Positions 45,251 to 53,779 are shown, counted from the first letter of the stretch. The stretch: 64,000 nucleotides of DNA from Geobacteraceae bacterium (GCA_024641085.1 JAHEDT010000001.1:124001-188000), one strand, 5' to 3'. Notes: generated by a model not told the origin, from the letters alone. Program-made: numbers and translations.

Positions 45251-46369
45251 CTAGTCGGTCTTGGCCCGCAGCTCCTCGATCAGGGCTGCGCCCTGGGCGA
45301 GGCTGTCGAAGATGATCGCCGAACTGATGGTCGCCGAGGTGACAGCGTCCACCTTGGGGTCGAAGGGGCGCGGCGCGGTGAGGTATTGACCCACCACCCG
45401 ACGGCGCATTGTTGTCACATCCTCATCGTTCCACAATACGTTTCCATACTTGGTCACCTGCAGCGGTTCGAAGCCGACGATCCGCGTCGTCATATCGAAG
45501 ACGTAGATGAAGTGCACGTCGTGGCAGACGTCGCAGACCGTCTGACGGCTGGCGACTTCGGCAAAGAGCCGTACACTCTGCTCCCCCCTGCGCATAACCG
45601 CAGTATAAACGCGCCGACCACTGCGCAGTTTGACCGGTCCGAAGGCAATCAGCTCGCCCCCGGTCTTGAGGAAGGCCTGCCGCACTTTTTCAGCCAGTCG
45701 CCAATCACTGTAGAGGGGCGTGATCGCCGTGCGCTTGCGCACGGCCTCTGCCCCCTGTCGCCGCAGGGAATCCACGTCAGCGCTGGCGAGTTGACGGAGT
45801 TCGCCAAACAGCTTGCTGACATCCGCATTCAACCCCAGGTGGGTTTTGGCCACCACGCCGGATTGGCCGGAGCTGTCCTGGCGGACATAAATGGAGAATG
45901 GTGTGGCACTGCCGCCCAGGGCGCGATGGGAGGCAAAACGTGGATCAGCGACAATCGGAAACGGCACCTGGTACGTCCGGCGAAAAGCCTCGACCTCCTC
46001 GGGCAGGTTGCCCACGGCGATGCCGAGCAGCTTGATGCGACCGCGGGTCGCCGGGGTTTTTTCGATCAGCTTGAACAGCTCGTTGTAAGACGGCACCTGC
46101 TGCTGGCAGTGGACGCAATGCACGTTGAGCAGCTCGACTAGGAGCAGCTCCGCTCTGACCTGGCTGGGTGTGAAGCTGGTGATGCCGAGTCCGAGGTAGC
46201 TGAGGTCGTGGCCCGGCCCGGTGAGGGTCAGTGCCAGTTCCGGAAAGGGATCGCCAAAAGCGATCAGCGGCCGCTCCTCGGCAGCAGCCGGAGCAAGGGT
46301 CAGCAGAGCCAGCAGCGGGACCGCCATCAGGTAACGTAGTTGTTTGATCATTCCAGGGCTCGATTTCAT
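45251..46369 (-). CDS. Exported thioredoxin-like / CxxCH / FMN-binding-type fusion protein
   Basis: 372 residues from the ATG at 46369, which overlaps the stop of the small TM gene (ATGA). A signal peptide ends near residue 30 (LALLTLAPAAA), so the protein is periplasmic. Residues about 35-185 form a TlpA/redoxin-like domain with the pair CVHC at 85-88. Residues 279-283 read CDVCH, a c-type heme attachment motif. Residues 290-370 resemble FMN_bind domains, with VDAVTSATISS (340-350) like the SGATxTS flavinylation motif of NqrC/RnfG. All three parts are seen directly; heme and flavin attachment are inference. A membrane-tethered electron-transfer or thiol-reduction role fits. No cytochrome maturation or flavin transferase gene is adjacent. 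Confidence 0.75.
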   Translation of the reverse strand: MKSSPGMIKQLRYLMAVPLLALLTLAPAAAEERPLIAFGDPFPELALTLTGPGHDLSYLGLGITSFTPSQVRAELLLVELLNVHCVHCQQQVPSYNELFKLIEKTPATRGRIKLLGIAVGNLPEEVEAFRRTYQVPFPIVADPRFASHRALGGSATPFSIYVRQDSSGQSGVVAKTHLGLNADVSKLFGELRQLASADVDSLRRQGAEAVRKRTAITPLYSDWRLAEKVRQAFLKTGGELIAFGPVKLRSGRRVYTAVMRRGEQSVRLFAEVASRQTVCDVCHDVHFIYVFDMTTRIVGFEPLQVTKYGNVLWNDEDVTTMRRRVVGQYLTAPRPFDPKVDAVTSATISSAIIFDSLAQGAALIEELRAKTD

Positions 46370-46503
46370 TCTGCTGCGATCAGAGAGAGAACCACCTGCA
46401 GCACCAGGACAAGCGTCACCAGAACGACAACGCCGCCGATAACGCAAAGCAGGATTATGCCGAGGGTCTTTTTGATTGCCGTCTCACTTGACCCAGTCTT
46501 CAT
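46366..46503 (-). CDS. 45-residue single-TM protein
   Basis: The ATG at 46503 overlaps the end of the selenoprotein gene by 20 bp, and its stop overlaps the next start (ATGA). The product is a short polar N-terminus (MKTGSSETAIKKT) followed by one long hydrophobic helix (residues 14-43). It is too small and simple for family assignment. Tight coupling on both sides suggests it anchors or links the two redox proteins at the membrane; that is inference. Confidence 0.6.
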   Translation of the reverse strand: MKTGSSETAIKKTLGIILLCVIGGVVVLVTLVLVLQVVLSLIAAE

Positions 46504-46822
46504 AAAGCTCTGCGTTGAAGCCGATGATGAAGCGGTCCTTGACCCGGTAGGTCGGTGCGCGCAGGTTTCCGCTCGGCCCCATCGCCTGGGCCAGGATCGC
46601 CTGCTTACCGTCGGCCGCAGTAGTGAAGTCCTGCACCTTCTTCCCCTTGGCAACAGTCACGGTTTTTGCCGTTTTCAGCAGTTCCCAAGAGGCGTCCTCG
46701 TCAAAGCGGGTTTGCTTGGCATCGACGACTTGTTTGGCACTGACCTGTTTGGACTCAAGAAACTCTTGAGCATTTTTACAGGAGGTTCAACCTTTGCGCA
46801 GGTAGGCCCAATCGATTTTCAT
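46484..46822 (-). CDS. ArsC/Spx-like selenoprotein with in-frame UGA
   Basis: 112 residues including a selenocysteine at position 12, encoded by TGA at 46787-46789. Translation through the UGA gives MKIDWAYLRKGU then TSCKNAQEFLES, so the redox motif is UxxC where ArsC/Spx relatives have CxxC. The rest, up to GNLRAPTYRVKDRFIIGFN, is uninterrupted and typical of ArsC-like thioredoxin folds. The ATG has AAAGGAG 6 bp upstream. A SECIS-like hairpin follows the UGA. ArsC-type selenoproteins are known in some deltaproteobacteria, which supports the reading. The substrate is unknown; arsenate reduction should not be assumed. It heads an overlapping three-gene operon. Confidence 0.8.
46754..46770 (-). 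promoter_or_regulatory. Bacterial SECIS-like hairpin after the UGA codon
   Basis: In the transcript CTCAAG, loop AGTTT and CTTGAG form a perfect 6-bp stem within the coding sequence. The loop lies 22-27 nt past the UGA and has a G at its second position. Bacterial SECIS consensus calls for an apical loop about 16-37 nt downstream with a G among its first two bases. Confidence 0.7.
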
Positions 46823-46856
46823 AACGATCTCCTTTCTGTCCCGAGTTCTTCCATCA

Positions 46857-46865
46857 AGGATAGCA
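46857..46865 (-). promoter_or_regulatory. Candidate extended -10 promoter of the selenoprotein operon
   Basis: On the minus strand TGCTATCCT at 46857-46865 fits an extended -10. Together with the upstream terminator-like hairpin it suggests an independent transcript beginning near 46850. No clear -35 was found. Confidence 0.35.
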
Positions 46866-46880
46866 TGGCTTTCGCCCTGG

Positions 46881-46898
46881 AAAAGGGCCCGGCCCTTT
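46881..46898 (-). terminator. Terminator-like hairpin at the end of the 46897-47400 gene
   Basis: On the minus strand AAAGGGCC (46891-46898) and GGCCCTTT (46882-46889) form a hairpin followed by T and CC. It begins within the stop codon of the upstream gene and probably separates it from the selenoprotein operon. Confidence 0.5.
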
Positions 46899-47400
46899 AT
46901 TGGCCATATCTACTGACGTTCATGGGTACGCGCAGAACCTCCTGACCTGAATCATAGCAGATGCAGACTCTCTCGCCGGAGTCTTTCGGTGGTATGCCAC
47001 TTGCCGGATAACCCTTTGCGAGGCAGAGGTCACGGCAGATGAGAGAGTCCGTGCGCGGTCCGAGATTGCCGACACTCCACTGGTGTAGGACCAGGAGCAG
47101 CAAAGGGGCAATTGTCAGAGCTGCAGAAGCCACGACATGCTGCCGGTTCAGCCCCGGAGAGGCTTCAAGGCGCTTCCCCGTAAGATAGCCGAGGACGACC
47201 GTCGCCGTCCACAATGCGAGGAACATCCCGGCCGCCAGGCTGGCCAGAAGCTGTTCGCTTGCGGCGGGCCAAGGGTTGTCGCCAAACAGGTACAGCCACA
47301 GGACGCCACTGACTGCCCCGAAGACCAGCAGGGTCATGATCAGGGCAAGGAACAGTCCCGGGATACCGAACAGCAAGGCGTAGACATGTCTTTTCTGCAT
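46897..47400 (-). CDS. Membrane protein with cysteine-rich C-terminal tail
   Basis: 167 residues from the ATG at 47400 (QKRHVYALLFGIPGLFLAL). The frame is open to an ATG at 47475, but neither start has a ribosome binding site and the shorter form begins at the first TM segment. Three hydrophobic segments (about 8-40, 55-80, 93-110) precede a polar tail with cysteines in CRDLC and CIC. No family is recognised. The tail could bind metal or form disulfides on the outer side. The gene is adjacent to the selenoprotein operon but appears separately terminated. Confidence 0.6.
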   Translation of the reverse strand: MQKRHVYALLFGIPGLFLALIMTLLVFGAVSGVLWLYLFGDNPWPAASEQLLASLAAGMFLALWTATVVLGYLTGKRLEASPGLNRQHVVASAALTIAPLLLLVLHQWSVGNLGPRTDSLICRDLCLAKGYPASGIPPKDSGERVCICYDSGQEVLRVPMNVSRYGQ

Positions 47401-47697
47401 AACAACAATACCGTGGTTGAATCTTCCGGTGGCGACCGGTTTGCCGAGGCCCATCCGAACGAGCGAATCATACATGATTTAAACTGTTTACACGATTGCC
47501 GTCTTGGGCCATGATGGTGTTGTATGCAGAGGGTTTCACCCTCTCGATGACGGTAACGTGATATTTTTGACCGTGCTCATTTCAGCCTGCGCGGCAGACA
47601 AAGACCCACACTCGAGCCGAAGCACAAGTCATCCGCTTATGCCGCAAGTGCACGCATAAGTTTACAAGAATTCAATCCAACCCACTATCCAGAATAC

Positions 47698-48648
47698 ATG
47701 ATGCTAGCCGATTTATCTTTTGCCATTCACATCACCGCGCCGATCTTCTGTATCCTGGGGTTGGGGATTTTCTTCAAGCGGCGAGGTTTGATCACCGATG
47801 ATTTTGCCAGGATCGGTTCCGAACTCGTCTTCAAGGTGACTCTCCCATGCCTGCTGTTCGTCAAGCTGGTCGTGACCGATTTCAGGCATTTTCTACCGAC
47901 GCAACTGGTCTTTTATGCTGTCGTCTCAACTTTGGCCGTGTATTTTCTTCTGGAAAGATTTGCCAGCCCGCGCATTGCCGATCACAGGGACCGGGGCGTG
48001 TTTGTCCAGGGCGTCTTCCGGGGGAATCTGGGCATTATCGGCTTGGCTTACTGCCTGAGTGCTTTCGGGGAGCAGGTCGTGCCGATTGCCTCGATTTACC
48101 TGGCTTTCGTGACGACCCTCTACAATGTGCTGGCAGTGATTACCCTGACCCGACACCAGGAACAGTCCACAAATGGGAAAAGGACTCAGTTCATCATCAA
48201 CGGAATCGTCAAAAATCCCCTGATTCTGGCAATCGCCGCCGGTGTCGGTCTGTCGTTGAGCGGAATAGCCGTTCCCCGGATCATCCTCAACACCGGGAGC
48301 TATTTCGCCCAGATGACCCTGCCGTTGGCCCTGCTCTGTGCCGGGGCTTCGATCCGCCTCAGGGAATTCCAGACCTCGCCGCCACTCTATTGGGCCATGG
48401 CGTGCAAACTGTTCCTGGTGCCGCTGCTGGTCACAGCGGGAGGGGTCGCCATCGGCCTGCGCGGTGAAAGCCTGGGAGTCCTGTTCCTGATGTTTTCCGC
48501 ACCTGCAGCAGCTGTCAGCTATCCCATGGCCCAGGCGTTTGGCGCCAACCATCACCTGGCGGCGGCAATCATTGCCGCAACCTCCCTGGGATCGATCGTG
48601 TCCTCGACGCTGGGGATCTTCCTGCTCCGGGTGTTCTCCCTTATCTAG
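47698..48648 (+). CDS. AEC family transporter (auxin efflux carrier type)
   Basis: 316 residues with about ten TM segments, beginning HITAPIFCILGLGIFFKRRG. The two-half AEC plan is seen, with FRGNLGIIGLAYCLS in the first half and SAPAAAVSYPMAQAFG in the second. Bacterial AEC carriers export or exchange organic acids such as malate, as in MdcF and MleP. Substrate is unknown. The ATG at 47698 or the one at 47701 could be the start. A second, divergent AEC gene follows 35 bp later. Confidence 0.87.
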   Translation: MMLADLSFAIHITAPIFCILGLGIFFKRRGLITDDFARIGSELVFKVTLPCLLFVKLVVTDFRHFLPTQLVFYAVVSTLAVYFLLERFASPRIADHRDRGVFVQGVFRGNLGIIGLAYCLSAFGEQVVPIASIYLAFVTTLYNVLAVITLTRHQEQSTNGKRTQFIINGIVKNPLILAIAAGVGLSLSGIAVPRIILNTGSYFAQMTLPLALLCAGASIRLREFQTSPPLYWAMACKLFLVPLLVTAGGVAIGLRGESLGVLFLMFSAPAAAVSYPMAQAFGANHHLAAAIIAATSLGSIVSSTLGIFLLRVFSLI

Positions 48649-48683
48649 AGGGCGGTATTGATCGCCCATCGTATTGACCTGCC

Positions 48684-49589
48684 ATGACAGAACTGTTCAG
48701 CGTCTTTATCAATGTGATCATGCCGGTCTTCGGCATCGTTCTGCTCGGCTACCTGCTGGGAGGTCGTCTGGCCCTGGAGGCCAGAACCCTGACCCGTTTG
48801 GCCTATTACGTGTTCGCACCGGCGTTCATTTTCAGGGCCATCGGCAGCTCTGCCATACCCTTGACGAGCGCTGCCAAGATGCTCTGCTTCATCGTGGCGA
48901 CCCACCTGCTGGCCGCCCTGGCTGCAGGCGGGATCGCCAGGTTGATGGGGCGGTCACGGGAGATGATTGCCGCCTTCGTGATGATCGCCGTGTTCGGCAA
49001 CGTCGGCAATTACGGGTTGGCAATGATCCGTTTCCGGCTTGGTGATGAGGCTGTCGCGCCGGCAACCATCTATTTTGTGGCGATCAGCATCACAGCCTTC
49101 GCGGTCTCTGTGGGTGCCGCCGGCTGGGCCCATGGCGGCAGCCGCGGCGCATTGGGCCGCATGCTGAAAACGCCTGCCCTGTGGGCAGCGGTTCCCGGAC
49201 TGATTGCTTCCCACGGCGGCCTGGAGCCGCCGCTGCTGTTGTCGCGCCTGATTGGCCTGCTGGCCGACGCAATGATCCCGGTCATGCTGTTCGCCCTGGG
49301 TCTGCAGATGCTCGAACAGAAGCGGATTTGCCTGACCACCGATGTCGTGGTCGCCTCGTCTGTCCGCTTGCTGCTGGCCCCGGTCCTGGCGTGCCTGGTG
49401 GCAATCCCTTTTGGCCTGTCTCAGATTGACTACGCTGCCGGCGTTCTGCAGGCGAGTATGCCCACGGCCATCTTTGTAGCCATCATTTCCAGGGAAAATA
49501 ATATTGTTCCGGAGTTCGCCACCTCCGTGGTGCTTTTCTCGACCCTTGCCAGCCTGGTGACCTTGACCTTGATCATGGTCATCCTGTAA
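48684..49589 (+). CDS. AEC family transporter (second copy)
   Basis: 301 residues with about ten TM segments. Key stretches are INVIMPVFGIVLLGYLLG at the start, AVFGNVGNYGLAMIRF and GVLQASMPTAIFVAII. It is only distantly similar to the preceding AEC protein, so the pair is not a recent duplication. Both genes are on one strand, 35 bp apart, and may be cotranscribed. The hairpin at 49619-49639 lacks a T-run but could end the transcript. Confidence 0.87.
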   Translation: MTELFSVFINVIMPVFGIVLLGYLLGGRLALEARTLTRLAYYVFAPAFIFRAIGSSAIPLTSAAKMLCFIVATHLLAALAAGGIARLMGRSREMIAAFVMIAVFGNVGNYGLAMIRFRLGDEAVAPATIYFVAISITAFAVSVGAAGWAHGGSRGALGRMLKTPALWAAVPGLIASHGGLEPPLLLSRLIGLLADAMIPVMLFALGLQMLEQKRICLTTDVVVASSVRLLLAPVLACLVAIPFGLSQIDYAAGVLQASMPTAIFVAIISRENNIVPEFATSVVLFSTLASLVTLTLIMVIL

Positions 49590-49834
49590 CGCTCTATCTC
49601 CCCTTCGCTGCCGCGAGAGAGGCCGGCGTCCCCGGCCTCCAACCGGCCGCTTCACTCCAGAAAATCACGTCCCGGCCCCGGGCCGTCTGAGGTCCCTTCT
49701 TGAGATGACGAGAAGATTTGCCAGCCGCATGGTAGAATTATAGTCAATCTGGGCTTTCCCTGCCGTCCCGGTGCGGGCCACGCCGCAAAATCCGCAGACC
49801 GACGGCCAGCTTATTACGCAACCAGGAGCCCCCT

Positions 49835-50638
49835 ATGATAAGCCTCTCCCTGGCAAGCTTTGCTAGGCTGCCGCTTGTACTCGCTGTTCTGGCGGTTTTT
49901 TTCGGAGGTTGTGCAACTCGACCCGCTGCTGTTCACGACCCCGGCCCTGATACCGTGCCCGTGGCAAGTCCTCCTGCCACGCTCGAGGGCGATGCTTTCG
50001 CCCTTGAAGGCGAGTTTGTGGAGGTTGCCACCGAACCGGTGTTCGACCCGTTGAGCGGCTACAACCGGGTGATGACCCAGGTCAACGACAGGATCTATTT
50101 CTGGCTGCTCAAACCGGTCGCCCAGGGTTACCGTGCGGTGATGCCCGAGGGGGCCCGGCTGGGGGTCGGGCGTTTTTTCCGCAACCTGCTGATGCCAGTA
50201 CGTTTTGTCAACAACCTGCTGCAACTGAAACCGAAACAGGCCGGGACCGAACTGGCGCGCTTCGTGGTCAACACGACAGTCGGCGTGCTCGGTTTCGGTG
50301 ATCCGGCGGCAAACAGCTACGGACTGCAGGCCTATCCGGAGGATTTCGGCCAGACCCTTGGTCATTACGGGGTTGGCAGCGGCTTTCACATCGTGCTGCC
50401 GCTGCTTGGACCTTCCAACCTGCGCGACGCTCTCGGACTCATCCCCGACTATTTTCTCGATCCGGTCAGTTACATCGACGACACCGAGACGCAGCTGGCC
50501 GTGCGTGCCTATGACCGGGTCAACTATACTTCCCTGCATATCGGGGAGTACGAGAGCCTGAAAAAGGACGCCGTCGACCTCTACACCTTCCTTAGAGACG
50601 GTTATGAACAGCGCCGGATCACACAGATCGAGGAGTAG
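49835..50638 (+). CDS. mlaA: MlaA/VacJ family outer membrane lipoprotein
   Basis: 267 residues with a lipoprotein signal (VFFGGC, Cys26). The MlaA core starts at DPLSGYNRVMTQVNDRIYFW and continues through GRFFRNLLMPVRFVNNLLQ, FGQTLGHYGVG and the GPSNLRDALG segment. MlaA removes phospholipid from the outer leaflet of the outer membrane and passes it to MlaC. The ATG has AGGAG 6 bp upstream. It is the first gene of an mlaA-mlaC-RND operon; the next gene starts 2 bp after its stop. Confidence 0.93.
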   Translation: MISLSLASFARLPLVLAVLAVFFGGCATRPAAVHDPGPDTVPVASPPATLEGDAFALEGEFVEVATEPVFDPLSGYNRVMTQVNDRIYFWLLKPVAQGYRAVMPEGARLGVGRFFRNLLMPVRFVNNLLQLKPKQAGTELARFVVNTTVGVLGFGDPAANSYGLQAYPEDFGQTLGHYGVGSGFHIVLPLLGPSNLRDALGLIPDYFLDPVSYIDDTETQLAVRAYDRVNYTSLHIGEYESLKKDAVDLYTFLRDGYEQRRITQIEE

Positions 50639-50640
50639 TC

Positions 50641-51267
50641 ATGCCACACCTGTTAACCAGCATCCTCTGTCTCTGCCTTTCTGTCGCCCCGGCCCTGGCC
50701 GGCGACCTGGACGAGGTGCGCGATTTACTCAAGGGTAAGATCGATAGCGTGGTGGTGCAGCTGCAGGACAAGACGCCGGACAAGGCTCTCAGGAACGAGC
50801 GGATTCTCGATATCGTCGCACCGATCTTCGACTACCAGACCATGGCCAAGCTGAGCCTGGGTTCGAAGTACTGGCCCAGTCTCAACCAGGCGAAACAGCT
50901 CGAATTCTCAAACCTCTTTATCCAGCGCCTGCAGGCCTCCTACCTTGACAAGCTCGATCTCTACACCGACGAGGAGATCCTCTATGGGGAGCCGCGCGCG
51001 GAAGGCAAAACAGTCCATATGCCGACGATCATGGTGTCCAAAGACAGCCGTATCGGCATGCTCTACAAGTTCTACCGCACGGCCCAGGGATGGAAAATCT
51101 ACGATGTGGAGATCGGCGGGGTGAGCGTCATCCAGACCTACCGTTCTCAATTCGACGGTGTCCTCAGCGATGGGTCCATCGACGACCTGCTTGGCAAACT
51201 CAAGAGCGACAGCAGTTTTGCCCTTCCCGATCCGGTTGACAAGGGTGTCCGCCCGGGAGCCAAGTAA
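50641..51267 (+). CDS. mlaC: MlaC/Ttg2D family periplasmic phospholipid carrier
   Basis: 208 residues with a signal peptide ending near residue 21 (SVAPALAG). The mature protein shows the Ttg2/MlaC pattern: ILDIVAPIFDYQTMAKLSLG, FIQRLQASYLDKL and GWKIYDVEIGGVSVIQTYRS. MlaC ferries phospholipid across the periplasm. In hopanoid loci the relative HpnM sits beside an RND protein, as here. The ATG has GAGGAG 5 bp upstream. The gene ends one base before the RND start. Confidence 0.92.
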   Translation: MPHLLTSILCLCLSVAPALAGDLDEVRDLLKGKIDSVVVQLQDKTPDKALRNERILDIVAPIFDYQTMAKLSLGSKYWPSLNQAKQLEFSNLFIQRLQASYLDKLDLYTDEEILYGEPRAEGKTVHMPTIMVSKDSRIGMLYKFYRTAQGWKIYDVEIGGVSVIQTYRSQFDGVLSDGSIDDLLGKLKSDSSFALPDPVDKGVRPGAK

Positions 51268-51268
51268 T

Positions 51269-53767
51269 ATGTTGAAACCCTGTTACGACAAGCTCATCCT
51301 TGCCTATCCGAAAACCGTCTTGCTGGTGATGCTGCTGGTGTTGACCGCACTGGGGTATCAGGCCCGCAAGCTCGAGATCGACGCCTCGGCCGAGACCCTG
51401 GTCCTCGAGGATGACAAAGACCTGCAATTCACGCGCCTGGTCAATGACCGCTATGGCAGTTCGGATTTCCTGGTCATCTCCTACATCCCGAGCGGCGATC
51501 TCTTCTCGGACGGAGTGCTGGCCGACCTGGCGACACTGCGTGACGAGATCGAGGCCCTCGAGGGGGTCGACTCAGTCATTTCGATTCTCGATGTCCCCCT
51601 GCTGGAAAGTCCGCCGCGACCGGTCAAGGAGCTGGTTTACGATGTCAAGACTCTCGAATCGGCGGAGGTCGATCGTGGGTTGGCCCGCCTGGAATTTCAG
51701 AACAGCCCCATTTACCGTAACCTTCTGGTCAGCCCCGACCTGCGTGCCACCGCTCTGCAGGTGAACCTGCCCGATGACCCACTCTTCAAACAACTCCTCG
51801 AGCGTCGCAACGCGCTCCGCAGGAAGGCTGACACCAATAGCCTTTCGGCGGCTGAGCGCGCCGAACTGCAAGACGTCCAGGATCGCTTCAAGACTCATCG
51901 CGACGCGACGCGGCTCAGCCAGCACCACAACATCGAGGAGGTCCGGGCCGTCATGGCCAGGCACCGGGGTTCGGCCGAGCTCTTCCTGGGCGGTGTCAGC
52001 ATGATTGCCGACGACCTGATCTATTTCATCAAGAGCGATCTGAAGGTCTTCGGCTTAAGCGTCCTCTCCCTGTTGGCGTTAACCTTGTGGCTGATCTTCA
52101 GGCAGTTGCACTGGGTTGTCCTCCCCCTGCTCTGCAGCGTCCTTTCGGTGGCCGCCACCTGTGGCCTGCTGGGTATGTTCGGCTGGGAGGTCACGGTCAT
52201 ATCCTCCAACTTCATCTCCCTGCAGCTGATCATCACCATGTCGGTGGTCATCCACCTGATCGTCCGTTACCGCGAGCTCATCTGCATGGATCCCGGGGCC
52301 CCACAGAGGGTTCTGGTCCAGGAGACCGTCCTCTCCATGGTCAAGCCCTGTAGTTTTGCTGTGCTCACCACGGTGGCCGGCTTCAGCTCCCTGATCCTGT
52401 GCGACATTCTGCCGGTGATCAATTTCGGCTGGATGATGAGCGCCGGAATCGGCATATCGTTGCTGCTGACCTTCATCCTCTTCCCGTGCATGCTGATGTT
52501 GATGCCCACAAGCATACCCATCTCCTGCCAGGTCTCGTTTTCCATCAGCAGGGCCCTGGGAACCTTTACCGAAAGGCATGGCCGGCTGATCATGGCCCTC
52601 AGCCTCCTGCTGCTGGCCGGCAGTGTCCTTGGCGTCACGCGGCTGGTGGTGGAAAACAGTTTCATCGACTATTTCAGAGAGTCGACGGAGATTTACCAGG
52701 GGATGAAAGTGATCGATGAAAAACTGGGGGGGACGACGCCCCTGGATGTCCTGGTGAGCTTTCCTGGCGACGAGGCGGCACCGGCAGAGCAGGCAGGCAG
52801 CGAGCCGATGGGGGTCTTTGCGGAACTCGAGGCGGAGTTCGAGGCGGAAAAGAGCCAGGCCCAGTACTGGTTCACTGATCGGAAGATGGCGAAGGTCGAG
52901 AGGGTTCACGACTACCTCAACGCCCTGCCGGAGACAGGCAAGATCCTCTCCCTGGGTACGATGCTCAAGGTCGGGCGCCGCATCAACCAGGGCCAGGAGC
53001 TGGACAATTTCCAGCTGGCCCTGATCTACAACGAGTTGCCGGAGACCTATCGCCGGATCATCCTGAGCCCCTATGTCTCCGTGGAGCACAACCAGGTGCG
53101 CTTCGCTCTGCGGGTCAAGGATTCGGACAAGAACCTGCGGCGCAACGAGCTGTTACGGTCCATACGGCAGGACGTGCCCCGGGAACTCGGCATCCCGCAG
53201 GAGGACGTGCAGCTTGCCGGGCTGCTGCTTTTGTACAACAACATGCTGCAGAGCCTTTTTTCCTCGCAGATTTTGACCATGGGAGCGGTGGTGGCCGCCT
53301 TGATGCTGATGTTCCTGATCCTCTTCCGTTCGCTGAAGATCTCCCTCATCGCCATCTTCCCCAATCTCCTCTCAGTGGGGACTGTTCTGGGATTCATGGG
53401 ATGGGTGGGGATCCCCCTTGACATGATGACCATCACCATCGCGGCGATCAGCGTCGGCATTGCCGTCGATGATACCATCCATTACATCCATCGGTTTAGG
53501 AGCGAGTTTGCCAAGAACGGCAATTACCTTGCGACAATGCATCGCTGTCACGGCAGCATCGGCTATGCCATGTACTACACTTCGGTGACCATCGTCATCG
53601 GTTTTTCGATTCTGGTGCTCTCCAATTTCATCCCGAGCATCTATTTTGGGTTGCTCACCGTACTGGCGATGGTCATCGCCCTGTTGGCGGCCCTGACCCT
53701 GCTGCCGCAGCTGATCGTCCTGCTGAAGCCCTTCGGGCCCGAGACGGAAGCTGCTCGCACCAGATAG
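51269..53767 (+). CDS. MMPL/HpnN-like RND lipid transporter
   Basis: 832 residues from the ATG at 51269, with GGGAG upstream; an earlier in-frame start at 51158 would run through mlaC and is rejected. The MMPL-type RND plan is clear: one TM (TVLLVMLLVLTALGYQA), a periplasmic domain (about 35-265), five TMs, a second periplasmic domain and five TMs. Hallmarks are VIHLIVRYRELI in half 1 and GIAVDDTIHYIHRFR in half 2. An Ala/Glu-rich insertion near residues 490-530 is seen. Context with MlaA and MlaC suggests lipid movement across the envelope, as for HpnN with hopanoids. Confidence 0.88.
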   Translation: MLKPCYDKLILAYPKTVLLVMLLVLTALGYQARKLEIDASAETLVLEDDKDLQFTRLVNDRYGSSDFLVISYIPSGDLFSDGVLADLATLRDEIEALEGVDSVISILDVPLLESPPRPVKELVYDVKTLESAEVDRGLARLEFQNSPIYRNLLVSPDLRATALQVNLPDDPLFKQLLERRNALRRKADTNSLSAAERAELQDVQDRFKTHRDATRLSQHHNIEEVRAVMARHRGSAELFLGGVSMIADDLIYFIKSDLKVFGLSVLSLLALTLWLIFRQLHWVVLPLLCSVLSVAATCGLLGMFGWEVTVISSNFISLQLIITMSVVIHLIVRYRELICMDPGAPQRVLVQETVLSMVKPCSFAVLTTVAGFSSLILCDILPVINFGWMMSAGIGISLLLTFILFPCMLMLMPTSIPISCQVSFSISRALGTFTERHGRLIMALSLLLLAGSVLGVTRLVVENSFIDYFRESTEIYQGMKVIDEKLGGTTPLDVLVSFPGDEAAPAEQAGSEPMGVFAELEAEFEAEKSQAQYWFTDRKMAKVERVHDYLNALPETGKILSLGTMLKVGRRINQGQELDNFQLALIYNELPETYRRIILSPYVSVEHNQVRFALRVKDSDKNLRRNELLRSIRQDVPRELGIPQEDVQLAGLLLLYNNMLQSLFSSQILTMGAVVAALMLMFLILFRSLKISLIAIFPNLLSVGTVLGFMGWVGIPLDMMTITIAAISVGIAVDDTIHYIHRFRSEFAKNGNYLATMHRCHGSIGYAMYYTSVTIVIGFSILVLSNFIPSIYFGLLTVLAMVIALLAALTLLPQLIVLLKPFGPETEAARTR

Positions 53768-53779
53768 TACGGACGCTGA

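Noticed and set aside
46787-46789. Reading the UGA as a nonsense mutation (pseudogene)
   Set aside because: Frame is intact on both sides, the UGA falls at the redox-motif position and a SECIS-like hairpin follows; readthrough as Sec is the simpler explanation.
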